Shown here: piece by piece, positions 21,263-29,321 of the stretch | How positions within the stretch are numbered: position 1 is the first letter of the stretch | Layout: every line of letters begins with the position of its first letter | NCBI RefSeq assembly: GCF_005863245.1 | Contig: NZ_VBUT01000003.1 | Location: 655,886-719,885 of the forward strand | Source of the DNA: Nocardia cyriacigeorgica | GTDB lineage: Bacteria; Actinomycetota; Actinomycetes; Mycobacteriales; Mycobacteriaceae | DNA: 64,000 bases | Direction: 5' to 3' | Translations under genes and position numbers: made by a program | Notes under the pieces: model-generated | The model's database searches: none | What the model saw: only the letters and a program-made list of their open reading frames with translations | What the model was told of the DNA's origin: nothing

Positions 21263-23953
21263 GTGGACGAACTCGCGGCCGACCACACCCCCGGCGACGA
21301 ACCGTCGCCGGGGGTGTCGGCTGTGTCGGGGCTGTCCACACCGTCCGAACCGGGCCTCGCGCTGCCGATCGCGCGGGTGCTCCCGCTGCTGACCCCGGCG
21401 CATCTGGACCGCGATTTCGACTATCTCGTTCCGCCCGAATTCGACGAGATCGCACAGCCGGGCGTGCGGGTGCGGGTCCGGTTCGCCGGGCGCCTGGTCG
21501 ACGGTTATCTCCTCGACCGGCTCGCCGCCAGCGACCACACCGGCAAACTGGTGCCGCTGGATCGCGTGGTGTCCGCCGAACGCGTCCTCACCCCGGAAAT
21601 CCTGCGCCTGGTCACCTCGGTGGCCGCCCGGTACGCCGGCAGCCGCGCCGACGTGCTGCGCCTGGCGATTCCGCCTCGGCACGCGCGCACCGAGAACGGG
21701 GGGACGGCACAGTCCAAGCCGGTCAAGGCAGCCCCGGTCACGAATAGCGCTGCGGGCGAAGACGATACGTCCGCCACCGCACCGGATATCGCGCCACCTG
21801 CGGGCGACTCTCGGACCGATGACGACATCCGTTCGGCGACATCGGGCACCGACGACGGCGGTGAACGGCAGCATGACCTCCGCGGCGATCGGGCCGTGGC
21901 AGCGCAGCATCCGACGCACAGTGCCCCCGGTAGCTCGACAACTTCGAAAACCTCGGAGACCGAGGCGATTCCAGTGGCGGCCGCGCACCATGCAGATCGC
22001 GGCCGGTCGCACGGTTCGAATGTGCCGGATGATCTCGATGTGTCGCGAGGGCCAGGTGAGCCTTCCGGTTCGAGTGAGCAGGATGTCCCCGATGCGGTGC
22101 CCGGGTCTCGCCGGTCGCGCGCTCCACACGAGCCCCCCAACTCCGACGCGTCGCAGGGGGCAGGTGTGCTGCCCGGTTCGAGTGAGCAGGATGCCTCGGA
22201 TGCGGTGCCCGGGTCTCGCCGGCCGCGCGCTCCACACGAGCCCACCAACCCCGACGCGTCGAAGAGCCCGAGTGGCCGGCCCGCCGAAGCGACAGCGTCG
22301 CAAGCGGTGGCTACCCCCGCCGAGCTGCTGGACCGCGCCGGTGTCGATCTCGTGTCCTGGAACAGATACCTGCACGGTGCGAGCTTCCTCGAGGCACTGG
22401 CGGACGGCCGGGGCGTGCGGGCGGCGTGGCAGGCGTTGCCGGGGGAGCAGTGGGCGGTGCGGTTGGCCGAGCTCGCGGCGGTCGTGGTTGCCGGTGGGCG
22501 CAGTGCGGTGCTGATGGTGCCCGATCAGCGGGATCTGGATCGGGTGCTGGCCGAATGCCAGCGGTTGGTGGGGGACAAGGCGGTGGGGTTGTCGGCGGGG
22601 CTCGGGCCCGCGGCGCGGTATCGGCGCTGGCTGGCGGTGCTGCGCGGCACGGCGCGGGTGGTCGTCGGTACCCGCGCGGCGGTGTTCGCCCCCGCCCAGG
22701 ACCTCGGCCTGATCGCCCTGTGGGATGACGGCGACGACACCTACGCCGAGCCGCGCGCGCCCTACCCGCATGCCAGGGAAGTGGCGATGCTGCGCGCCCA
22801 CGAGACGGGTGCGGCCTTCGTGGCGGGCGGGTTCGCGCGGACCGCCGAGATCCAGGCGGTGGTCGACTCCGGCTGGGCCCACGATCTGGTTGCCGACCGG
22901 GCGACGCTGCGTTCGGCCATGCCACGGATCAGTGCGCCGGGCGACACCGATCTCGCCCTGGAACGCGACCCCGTCGCGCGGGCGGTGCGAATTCCGGGGG
23001 CTGCCTTCGCGGCGGCCAGGTCCGCGCTGAAGGAAGGCGCCGGGGTCCTGGTCCAGGTGCCGCGCCGGGGCTACGTCCCTGCCCTGGCGTGCGGGAAATG
23101 CCGAACGCCCGCGCGTTGCCGGCACTGCAATGGGCCGCTCGCGTTGCCCGAGCGCGGGCAAGCGGGCCCGGAATCGGCGGAGGTGGCGCACAGTCCCGCC
23201 TGCCGCTGGTGCGGCCGCACCGAAGCCGGTTTCCGTTGCGCGGCTTGCGGTTCGCGGGCGCTCCGGGCCGTGGTGATCGGAGCGACCCGCACCGCGGAAG
23301 AGCTAGGGCGGGCATTCCCGGGCGTCCCGATCCGCGGTTCCGGCGGCGGCGCCGTCCTCGACACCGTGGAACCCGGGCCGCAGGTGGTGGTCGCCACCGT
23401 CGGCGCCGAACCCGTGTTGCCCGGCGGCTACGGTGTCGCCCTGCTGCTCGACGGGTGGGCGCTGCTCGGCCGTGCCGACCTGCGTGCGGCCGAGGACGCC
23501 CTGCGCCGCTGGATGTGCGCCGCCGCCCTGGTCCGCGCCCACGGCCAGGTGCTCGTGATGGCCGAACCGTCCATCCCGACGGTGCAGGCTCTCATCCGCT
23601 GGGATCCGATCGGCCATGCTCGCGCCGAGGTCGACAGCCGCGCCGAGGTCGGCTTCCCGCCCGCGGTCCGCATGGCCGCCGTCGACGGCACCTCCGAGGC
23701 CATCACCGAACTCCTCGCCGCCGCAACGCTTCCCGAATCGGCCGACCTACTCGGCCCGGTGCCGCTGCCCCCCTTCGCGCGCAAGCCTTTCACCGGCGAT
23801 TCCCCCGCCGAGGTCGAACGCATCCTGCTGCGCACGCCCCGCCGGGAGGCCACCGCGTTGTCGCGAGCCCTCACCGCAGCCCAAGCAGTCCGCAGCGCGC
23901 AGCGTTCCGACGCCCCGCTGCGCGTGCAGATCGACCCCGTCGACATCGGATGA
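21263..23953 (+). CDS. priA: Replication restart protein PriA, helicase-inactive, with insertion
   Basis: An 896-residue actinobacterial PriA (mycobacterial PriA is about 650). Residues 25-135 are the 3' DNA-binding domain (LALPIARVLPLLTPAHLDRD). Residues about 142-349 are a low-complexity insertion with two copies of a 36-residue repeat. The helicase core is degenerate: Walker A is replaced by ALPGEQW and the DExH box by WDDGDD. The zinc module is intact (CGKCRTPARCRHC and CRWCGRTEAGFRCAACG). It therefore probably binds forked DNA and loads the replisome without unwinding. GTG 21263 was chosen, 13 nt after metK; GTG 21314 is an alternative. Confidence 0.88.
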   Translation: MDELAADHTPGDEPSPGVSAVSGLSTPSEPGLALPIARVLPLLTPAHLDRDFDYLVPPEFDEIAQPGVRVRVRFAGRLVDGYLLDRLAASDHTGKLVPLDRVVSAERVLTPEILRLVTSVAARYAGSRADVLRLAIPPRHARTENGGTAQSKPVKAAPVTNSAAGEDDTSATAPDIAPPAGDSRTDDDIRSATSGTDDGGERQHDLRGDRAVAAQHPTHSAPGSSTTSKTSETEAIPVAAAHHADRGRSHGSNVPDDLDVSRGPGEPSGSSEQDVPDAVPGSRRSRAPHEPPNSDASQGAGVLPGSSEQDASDAVPGSRRPRAPHEPTNPDASKSPSGRPAEATASQAVATPAELLDRAGVDLVSWNRYLHGASFLEALADGRGVRAAWQALPGEQWAVRLAELAAVVVAGGRSAVLMVPDQRDLDRVLAECQRLVGDKAVGLSAGLGPAARYRRWLAVLRGTARVVVGTRAAVFAPAQDLGLIALWDDGDDTYAEPRAPYPHAREVAMLRAHETGAAFVAGGFARTAEIQAVVDSGWAHDLVADRATLRSAMPRISAPGDTDLALERDPVARAVRIPGAAFAAARSALKEGAGVLVQVPRRGYVPALACGKCRTPARCRHCNGPLALPERGQAGPESAEVAHSPACRWCGRTEAGFRCAACGSRALRAVVIGATRTAEELGRAFPGVPIRGSGGGAVLDTVEPGPQVVVATVGAEPVLPGGYGVALLLDGWALLGRADLRAAEDALRRWMCAAALVRAHGQVLVMAEPSIPTVQALIRWDPIGHARAEVDSRAEVGFPPAVRMAAVDGTSEAITELLAAATLPESADLLGPVPLPPFARKPFTGDSPAEVERILLRTPRREATALSRALTAAQAVRSAQRSDAPLRVQIDPVDIG
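22060..22275 (+). repeat. 108-bp tandem duplication inside priA
   Basis: ggttcgagtgagcaggatg begins at 22067 and again at 22175; the copies also share GDAVPGSRR-type and RAPHEP coding. Two 36-residue units (GSSEQD..DAVPGSRR.RAPH) result. The repeat is in frame and part of the disordered insertion. Confidence 0.75.
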
Positions 23954-24305
23954 CGCTCGCCGCAGGGCTGCGGTAGGTCGGCCATCGTGCACCGAGGGCG
24001 CACGTGGCCTACCGCTCGCTGGCGGTGCAGACCGCTGTGTCGCCATCGGGTGATCCTCTGCGTCGCGGTGCAGGCTGTGTGTCCTGCGCCGAGGCCGCAA
24101 TTCGCGGACAGCTCGCTGGATGTGCAGGACGCCGGCGGCGGCATCGAGCGATCGCCGGACGTGGCAGGCTGTGCCACCTGCACCGTGTCCGTGCCGGCGA
24201 GGGCCGTTTCGCCGGACGCCGGACCGGCACCTTCGGCATCGGATGCCATGGGCCGATCGTTGACGACGTAGCCCGGCCTGAACCCGACCTCCGAGGCGGC
24301 CTTGC
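23954..24305. other. 352-bp convergent gap after priA
   Basis: No credible gene; short frames lack ribosome sites. A long imperfect hairpin at 23970-24015 is the only structure recognised. Confidence 0.45.
23970..24015. terminator. Bidirectional hairpin terminator after priA
   Basis: GCGGTAGG (23970-23977) pairs with CCTACCGC (24008-24015). Inside it CCA pairs with TGG and CGTGC with GCACG around a small loop, with one short bulge. It lies between convergent priA and the NAD(P)-binding gene and could serve both. Confidence 0.55.
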
Positions 24306-25154
24306 TCAGTGGAACGCGGCGATATGTGCTCGCGCCCAGTCCGCGAACGGCCGGGCCGGACGCCCGAGCACCGTTTCCACGTCGGTGCTGATCCGGCGCT
24401 CCTCCTCGGTCGGCGCGCCGAGGATGTCGAGGGTGGTCTCGACCACCGGTTCGGGCATGAAGGCCAGCATCTGCTCCCGCGCCTGCGCCCGCGTCTGTTC
24501 GACGAACCGGACCGGCTCGCCGAGGGCCGAACCCAGCGCTTCGGCCCGCTGTCGCGGCGTGCTCAGCTCGGGTCCGGTGAGGGTGTAGACCTGGCCGGCG
24601 TGCCCGTCGGACCGAAGGGCGGCCGCGGCGACGCCGGCGATATCGCGGGGGTCGACGATCGGCAGCCCGACATCACCGAACGGCGCTGCCACCGTCCGGG
24701 CCTCGCGTACCGAGGGCACCCAGGCGAAAGCGTTCGAGTGGAAAGCGCCCGGCCGCAGGATGGTCCAGTCGAGTCCCGATTGCCGCACGGCCGCGTCGAA
24801 TGCGCGTGCGGTGCTGCCGTGCGACACCGAGTCCGGCCGGGTGACCACACCCTGCGACGACAGCAGCACCACGCGACGGACACCGCCGGCCTTGGCCACA
24901 TCGAGGATGTCCGCCGGGCGCATCAGGTGCGCGCTCATGCCGGTGTCGTGCAGGAACAGGGCCTCGGCGCCATCGAGGATCGGTCGCAGGCTCTCCGGAT
25001 CGGTGACGTCCGCCTGCTGGGCGCGCACTCCCTGCAGCACCCTGCCGGGCTCGATTGTGCGCGATACGGCCGTCACGTTCGCGCCGGCTGCCGCCAGGGC
25101 GCCGACCAGCGGGGTGCCGACATTTCCGGTTGCACCGGTTACCACGATCATCAT
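24306..25154 (-). CDS. NAD(P)-binding NmrA-like oxidoreductase
   Basis: A 282-residue atypical short-chain dehydrogenase. The dinucleotide-binding motif VVTGATGNVGTPLV is at the N-terminus; VVLLSSQGV and DWTILRPGAFHSN match NmrA/azoreductase-like nucleotide-sugar-epimerase relatives. No catalytic YxxxK is evident, so it may be a sensor or a quinone reductase. ATG 25154 follows AAGGA by 4-5 nt. Divergent from a TetR gene with two operator-like repeats between them, so it is probably induced when that TetR is released. Confidence 0.8.
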   Translation of the reverse strand: MMIVVTGATGNVGTPLVGALAAAGANVTAVSRTIEPGRVLQGVRAQQADVTDPESLRPILDGAEALFLHDTGMSAHLMRPADILDVAKAGGVRRVVLLSSQGVVTRPDSVSHGSTARAFDAAVRQSGLDWTILRPGAFHSNAFAWVPSVREARTVAAPFGDVGLPIVDPRDIAGVAAAALRSDGHAGQVYTLTGPELSTPRQRAEALGSALGEPVRFVEQTRAQAREQMLAFMPEPVVETTLDILGAPTEEERRISTDVETVLGRPARPFADWARAHIAAFH

Positions 25155-25160
25155 GAAGTC

Positions 25161-25235
25161 CTTAGTTAGTTGGCTGACTAAGTCAACGTAGCCGATGTGC
25201 CCCACGCTTGTCTACAGTTAGTTGTATGACTGACT
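25161..25235. promoter_or_regulatory. Two TetR operator copies between SDR and tetR
   Basis: Copy 1 (25161-25182) is CTTAGTTAG-TTGG-CTGACTAAG, arms 8 of 9 complementary. Copy 2 (25216-25235) is AGTTAGTTGTATGACTGACT. Both share AGTTAGTTG-N2-TGACT. Copy 2 covers the regulator's start codon (ATG 25226); copy 1 sits directly before the oxidoreductase ribosome site, next to a TTGACT box (25181-25186 reversed). Confidence 0.7.
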
Positions 25236-25804
25236 CACAGGCTGCGGTGAAGGCAGGAAAACGGGAGCGTTTGGTGGACGCCGCCGTTCAGGTCTTCTAC
25301 GAACGTGGCGTGGAAAAGACCACCATCGCCGATATCGCCAAGACGGCCGAAGTGCCGGTCGGCAATGTCTACTACTACTTCAAGACCAAGGATCAGTTGA
25401 TCGAGGCCGCGGTCGAGGCGCATCGGCGCAGGTTGGGGCACCTGCTCGAGGAGCTCGATGGCCTCGGCACGCCGCGCGAGCGGCTGCGCGCGCTGATCGC
25501 GGGCTGGGTCGACCTGCGCGATCAGGCGGCGCAGTTCGGCTGCCCGTTCGGCACGCTCGCCTCCGAAATGGATAAGCGGCCCGAGGTGCTGGACGCGGAG
25601 GTCGCCGACACCATGCGAGTGCTGGTGGACTGGGCGCGCAGGCAGTTCGAGGAGATGGGTCGCGCGGATGCGGCCGAACTCGGCGTCGCGTTGATTGCCG
25701 CGTATCAGGGTATTTCGTTGCTCACCAACACCTTTCGTGATCCGAGCCTGATGGAGGCGGAGGGGGAGCGGCTGGGGCGCTGGATCGATTCGCTGGCCGC
25801 CTGA
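25226..25804 (+). CDS. TetR/AcrR family transcriptional regulator
   Basis: A 192-residue TetR repressor with helix-turn-helix VEKTTIADIAKTAEVPVGNV followed by YYYFKTKDQLIEAA. The C-terminal domain resembles the TetR_C class seen with VDLRDQAAQFGCPFGTLASE. ATG 25226 has no Shine-Dalgarno sequence; a TACAGT box at 25213-25218 sits 7 nt before it, so the mRNA may be leaderless. An operator copy covers the start codon, implying tight autorepression. Confidence 0.88.
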   Translation: MTDSQAAVKAGKRERLVDAAVQVFYERGVEKTTIADIAKTAEVPVGNVYYYFKTKDQLIEAAVEAHRRRLGHLLEELDGLGTPRERLRALIAGWVDLRDQAAQFGCPFGTLASEMDKRPEVLDAEVADTMRVLVDWARRQFEEMGRADAAELGVALIAAYQGISLLTNTFRDPSLMEAEGERLGRWIDSLAA

Positions 25805-25899
25805 CCCCTGATCGAGCGCTGGCCTGCCATCCGGCCGCGGGGTGGCAGGCCGGCGGTGTGCGGCGGATCGCAGATCGAGGGTTGTCGCAAATAGATTGC

Positions 25900-25924
25900 C
25901 GATATATCGTTGATAGTGTTCAAC
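25900..25924. promoter_or_regulatory. Palindromes before the PadR gene
   Basis: CGATATATCG (25900-25909) is a perfect 10-bp palindrome, followed by GTTGA-N6-TCAAC (25909-25924). They lie 26-50 nt before the padR start and are candidates for its own operator. Confidence 0.5.
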
Positions 25925-25950
25925 AACATCGGAGTCTGAGGAGGCTCGAC

Positions 25951-26610
25951 ATGGAAAACGCAGAAAAGCACCGCGGGCATGGCCGTCACGGCGGCAGGCA
26001 ACGACCCGGATTCGATGAGTGCGGGCCGCACCGCGGACAGTTCCGTCGCGGCGGACGGCACGGCTGGGGTCCGGAATTCGGCCCGGGCTTCGGCCCCGGT
26101 TTCGGGCCGGGCTTCGGCCCTGGTTTCGGCCGCGGACGTGGTCGCGGCGGCCGCGGCAGGCGCGGTGACGTCCGCGCCGCCATCCTGCTGCTGCTGACCG
26201 AACGCCCCATGCACGGTTACGAACTCATCCAGCAGATCCGCGAACGCAGCGACGATCTGTGGCGGCCGAGCCCGGGATCCATCTACCCCGCGCTGGCGCA
26301 GCTGGAAGACGAAGGTCTGGTGCTCATCGAGAAGGTCGCCGGTCGCAAGACCGCGAAGCTGACCGAATCCGGCACCACCTACGTCGAGGAGCATCGCGAG
26401 GAGCTCGGCGACCCGTGGGCCGACGTCAAACAGGACGTGGGAGCGCAGGCGATCGACCTGCGCGCGCTCGTCGGCCAGCTCATGGGCGCGGTCGCCCAGG
26501 TGGCCGCGGCCGGTACGCCGGAGCAGGCGGCCAAGGCCGCCGAGGTGCTCACCGAAGCCCGCCGGTCGCTCTATCGCATCCTGGCCGACGACGAGAGCCC
26601 CGAAAAGTAA
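25951..26610 (+). CDS. PadR family transcriptional regulator with Gly/His-rich N-tail
   Basis: A 219-residue PadR regulator. The winged helix begins RAAILLLLTERPMHGYELIQ and continues WRPSPGSIYPALAQLEDEGL, the hallmark PadR sequence. A C-terminal helix (about residues 155-215) would mediate dimerisation. The first ~75 residues are low complexity: His/Arg/Gly-rich (KHRGHGRHGG) and then five near-perfect FGPG units. Such tails occur in other actinobacterial PadR proteins; metal binding is a possibility only. ATG 25951 follows GAGGAGG. Confidence 0.88.
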   Translation: MENAEKHRGHGRHGGRQRPGFDECGPHRGQFRRGGRHGWGPEFGPGFGPGFGPGFGPGFGRGRGRGGRGRRGDVRAAILLLLTERPMHGYELIQQIRERSDDLWRPSPGSIYPALAQLEDEGLVLIEKVAGRKTAKLTESGTTYVEEHREELGDPWADVKQDVGAQAIDLRALVGQLMGAVAQVAAAGTPEQAAKAAEVLTEARRSLYRILADDESPEK

Positions 26611-26705
26611 CGGGGTGGTGAATACCCCGGCCAGGGCGCGCTTTTCGCGCGGATCGGGTAGATCATTGTGATATGGAACAAACATGCGGTTTGTGGGGTC
26701 GGGGA

Positions 26706-27698
26706 ATGTCACAACGGGGTCGCGCCGCGCTCGCGGGCCTCGCGGCGGCCGTCGTGCTCATCGGTTCGGCAACGGCGCTGTCCGGGTCGGCAGGGGCCCA
26801 GCCGCCCGGATATCGACCGCCGCTGGTACCGACCGCGTCGGCGCCGCCGCAACCGGACCATCTGGCCGCCGCGCTGTACATGAAATCGCATCCGGACGCC
26901 GTGCCGGAGGGGACCAATGATTTCGGCTGCACCCCGTCGGCCGCCCATCCGCGCCCGGTCATCCTGGCCCACGGTACCGACGCCAGCGCGTACTCCGACT
27001 GGTCGGCCATCGCGCCGCTGCTGGCATCCGAAGGGTACTGCGTCTTCGCGCTCAACTACGGCGGCAAGCCGGGGGCGGTGAGCTTCGGCACCGAGGACCT
27101 GCGGCTGAGCGCGCACCAGATCGGTGGCTTCGTCGATCAGGTGCTCGCCGCGACCGGCGCCGAGAAGGTCGATCTGGTCGGTTTTTCGCAGGGTGCCAAC
27201 GTCACCCGCTACTACATCAACAAGCTCGGCGGAGCCCCGAATGTCGGTCGCTGGGTCGGGCTGGCCTCGCCCAGCTACGGCGGGGTGATGTACGGGCTGG
27301 TGCCGATCGCGCAAGCCATCCCCGGCGTGCTGGAGGCATTCGCGCAGGTCACCTCGCTGGCCGCGGTGCAGCAGGCGCAGGGTTCGCCGGTCATGCTGGA
27401 ACTGAACGCCGGCGGCGACACCGTGCCCGGCGTGCACTATGTGACCATCGGCAGCCGCGTCGACGAGATGATCCAGCCGTTCGAGAACATCGCGCTGCAC
27501 GGTCCCGGCGCGGAGAACGTCGTGATCCAGGATCGCTGCCCGGCCAATCTGACCGGACATTTCCACATGGTGTACGACCCGTTCGTGATGCAGCTGTTGC
27601 TGGAAGCTCTCGATCCGGCCACGGCGCCCACCCCGGTGTGCGAACCGGTGCAGCTGGGCACCGGCATCCCGCAGGTCGTCATCGGGGGCAATATCTGA
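26706..27698 (+). CDS. Secreted lipase/esterase, alpha/beta hydrolase
   Basis: A 330-residue secreted hydrolase. Residues 1-31 form a signal peptide (RGRAALAGLAAAVVLIGSAT, cleavage near SAGAQ). The core has the oxyanion PVILAHGTDASAYSDW, the serine nucleophile in DLVGFSQGANVTRYY and a C-terminal HFHMVYDPF with the likely catalytic His. This resembles class 2 bacterial lipases. Probable substrates are extracellular lipid esters. ATG 26706 gives a normal signal peptide; an earlier ATG at 26673 lacks a ribosome site. Confidence 0.85.
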   Translation: MSQRGRAALAGLAAAVVLIGSATALSGSAGAQPPGYRPPLVPTASAPPQPDHLAAALYMKSHPDAVPEGTNDFGCTPSAAHPRPVILAHGTDASAYSDWSAIAPLLASEGYCVFALNYGGKPGAVSFGTEDLRLSAHQIGGFVDQVLAATGAEKVDLVGFSQGANVTRYYINKLGGAPNVGRWVGLASPSYGGVMYGLVPIAQAIPGVLEAFAQVTSLAAVQQAQGSPVMLELNAGGDTVPGVHYVTIGSRVDEMIQPFENIALHGPGAENVVIQDRCPANLTGHFHMVYDPFVMQLLLEALDPATAPTPVCEPVQLGTGIPQVVIGGNI

Positions 27699-27855
27699 GC
27701 CGAGCCGGGGACGGCCGGACGGAGGGCTCGACACCCCGCCCGGACCGCACCGGATTTGTACCAGCAATCGGTCGCGGGATCCGGGATCTCCGGCCGGTCC
27801 GGCGTGCTCTCTAGAATGGGGCGACCGACTTTCCTCCGTACTCCCGGGAGCCGCC

Positions 27856-28398
27856 GTGACCATTCAGCCCGTTCGCCTGTTCGGCGACCCCATCCTGCGA
27901 GCCCGCGCGGCGGAGGTCACCGAATTCGATCGTGAGCTGCGGCAGCTGGTCACCGACCTGACCGAGACCATGCACGACGACGGCGGAGTCGGCATGGCCG
28001 CCCCGCAGATCGGGGTCGGGTTGCGGGTCTTCGTCTACGACACCGGCGACGCCGCCGGTCACCTGGTCAATCCCAGCTGGACGGTGCTCGGCGACGACGA
28101 GCAGATCGGGCCGGAAGGCTGCCTGTCGATCCCCGGCCTGCGCTACGACACTCGCCGGGCGCTGCGAGTACGGGCCACCGGCGTGGATATGACCGGCGCG
28201 CCGGTCGAGTTCGACGCCGAGGGGCTGCTTGCGCGCTGTGTGCAGCATGAGACCGATCACCTCGACGGCGTGCTGTTCATCGACCGGCTCGAGCCCGCCG
28301 ACCGCAAGGACGCGATGCGCTCGATCCGGGAATCGGACTGGTTCGCCGCCGGAATCACCGTGCGCCCCAGCCGGTCGGTCGCCGAGCGGAGTCGCTGA
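27856..28398 (+). CDS. def: Peptide deformylase
   Basis: A 180-residue metalloprotease removing the formyl group from nascent N-termini. All three motifs are intact: [18 protein letters not shown] with the metal Cys, and QHETDHLDG with two metal His and the catalytic Glu. GTG 27856 follows GGGAG. It overlaps fmt by one base (TGATG), pairing deformylation with formylation. Confidence 0.95.
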   Translation: MTIQPVRLFGDPILRARAAEVTEFDRELRQLVTDLTETMHDDGGVGMAAPQIGVGLRVFVYDTGDAAGHLVNPSWTVLGDDEQIGPEGCLSIPGLRYDTRRALRVRATGVDMTGAPVEFDAEGLLARCVQHETDHLDGVLFIDRLEPADRKDAMRSIRESDWFAAGITVRPSRSVAERSR

Positions 28399-29321
28399 TG
28401 CGGATCGTGTTCGCGGGCACACCCGAACCCGCGGTGCCGTCGCTGCGGCAGTTCATCGACTCTCCACGTCATGAGGTGGTCGCGGTGATCACCCGCCCTG
28501 ACGCCGTCGCCGGCCGCGGCCGCAAGGTCACCCGGTCGCCGGTCGGCAAGCTGGCCGACGAACACGGCATCCCGGTGCTGACCCCCGCGCGCCCTTCCGA
28601 TCCCGAATTCGTCGCTCAGCTCACCGAATTGGCGCCCGACTGCTGCCCGGTGGTCGCTTACGGCGCGCTGCTACCGCAGCAGGTGCTCGACATTCCGCGC
28701 TTCGGCTGGATCAACCTGCACTTCTCGCTGCTGCCCGCCTGGCGGGGTGCGGCGCCGGTGCAGGCGGCCATCGACGCGGGCGACGAATTCACCGGCGCCT
28801 CCACCTTCCAGATCGAGGCCGGACTCGACACCGGGCCGGTCTTCGGCGTGGTGACCGAACGCATCGCCGTCACCGACACCGCGGGCGAGCTGCTGGACCG
28901 GCTCGCCGACAGCGGTGCGGTCCTGTTGGAGAAGACTCTCGACGGCGTGGAAGATGGGACCCTGCAAGCGGTTCCGCAGCCCACCGAGGGAGTGTCCTAC
29001 GCGCCGAAACTATCGGTGGAGGCGGCGCGGGTCCGCTGGGATCAGCCCGCCCTCGCCATCAGCCGCCGCATCCGCGCCGTCACCCCCGCCCCCGGCGCCT
29101 GGACTGTTGTCGCCGGCAACCGGCTCAAGCTCGGCCCGGTCGAATTGGTGGAAGACGAACTGCCGGAGCGGCACATCGAGATCCGCAAAACCGGCGTCTA
29201 CGTCGGCACCGCGACGACCGCGGTCCGCCTGAATCAGGTTCAGCCACAAGGCAAACGCATGATGGCAGCCCTCGACTGGGCGCGCGGCGCCCGCCTCGAG
29301 CCGGGCGCGGTGGTCGAATGA
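28398..29321 (+). CDS. fmt: Methionyl-tRNA formyltransferase
   Basis: A 307-residue enzyme that formylates initiator Met-tRNA using 10-formyl-tetrahydrofolate. The formyl-folate site reads [17 protein letters not shown], with the catalytic Asp in GLDTGPVF; the C-terminal OB-like tRNA-binding domain follows from about residue 205. It overlaps def by one base and rsmB by four. Confidence 0.95.
   Translation: MRIVFAGTPEPAVPSLRQFIDSPRHEVVAVITRPDAVAGRGRKVTRSPVGKLADEHGIPVLTPARPSDPEFVAQLTELAPDCCPVVAYGALLPQQVLDIPRFGWINLHFSLLPAWRGAAPVQAAIDAGDEFTGASTFQIEAGLDTGPVFGVVTERIAVTDTAGELLDRLADSGAVLLEKTLDGVEDGTLQAVPQPTEGVSYAPKLSVEAARVRWDQPALAISRRIRAVTPAPGAWTVVAGNRLKLGPVELVEDELPERHIEIRKTGVYVGTATTAVRLNQVQPQGKRMMAALDWARGARLEPGAVVE

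Noticed and set aside
26085..26160. Short direct repeats suggestive of a CRISPR or satellite
   Set aside because: They are in-frame FGPG codons of the PadR tail with no spacers.
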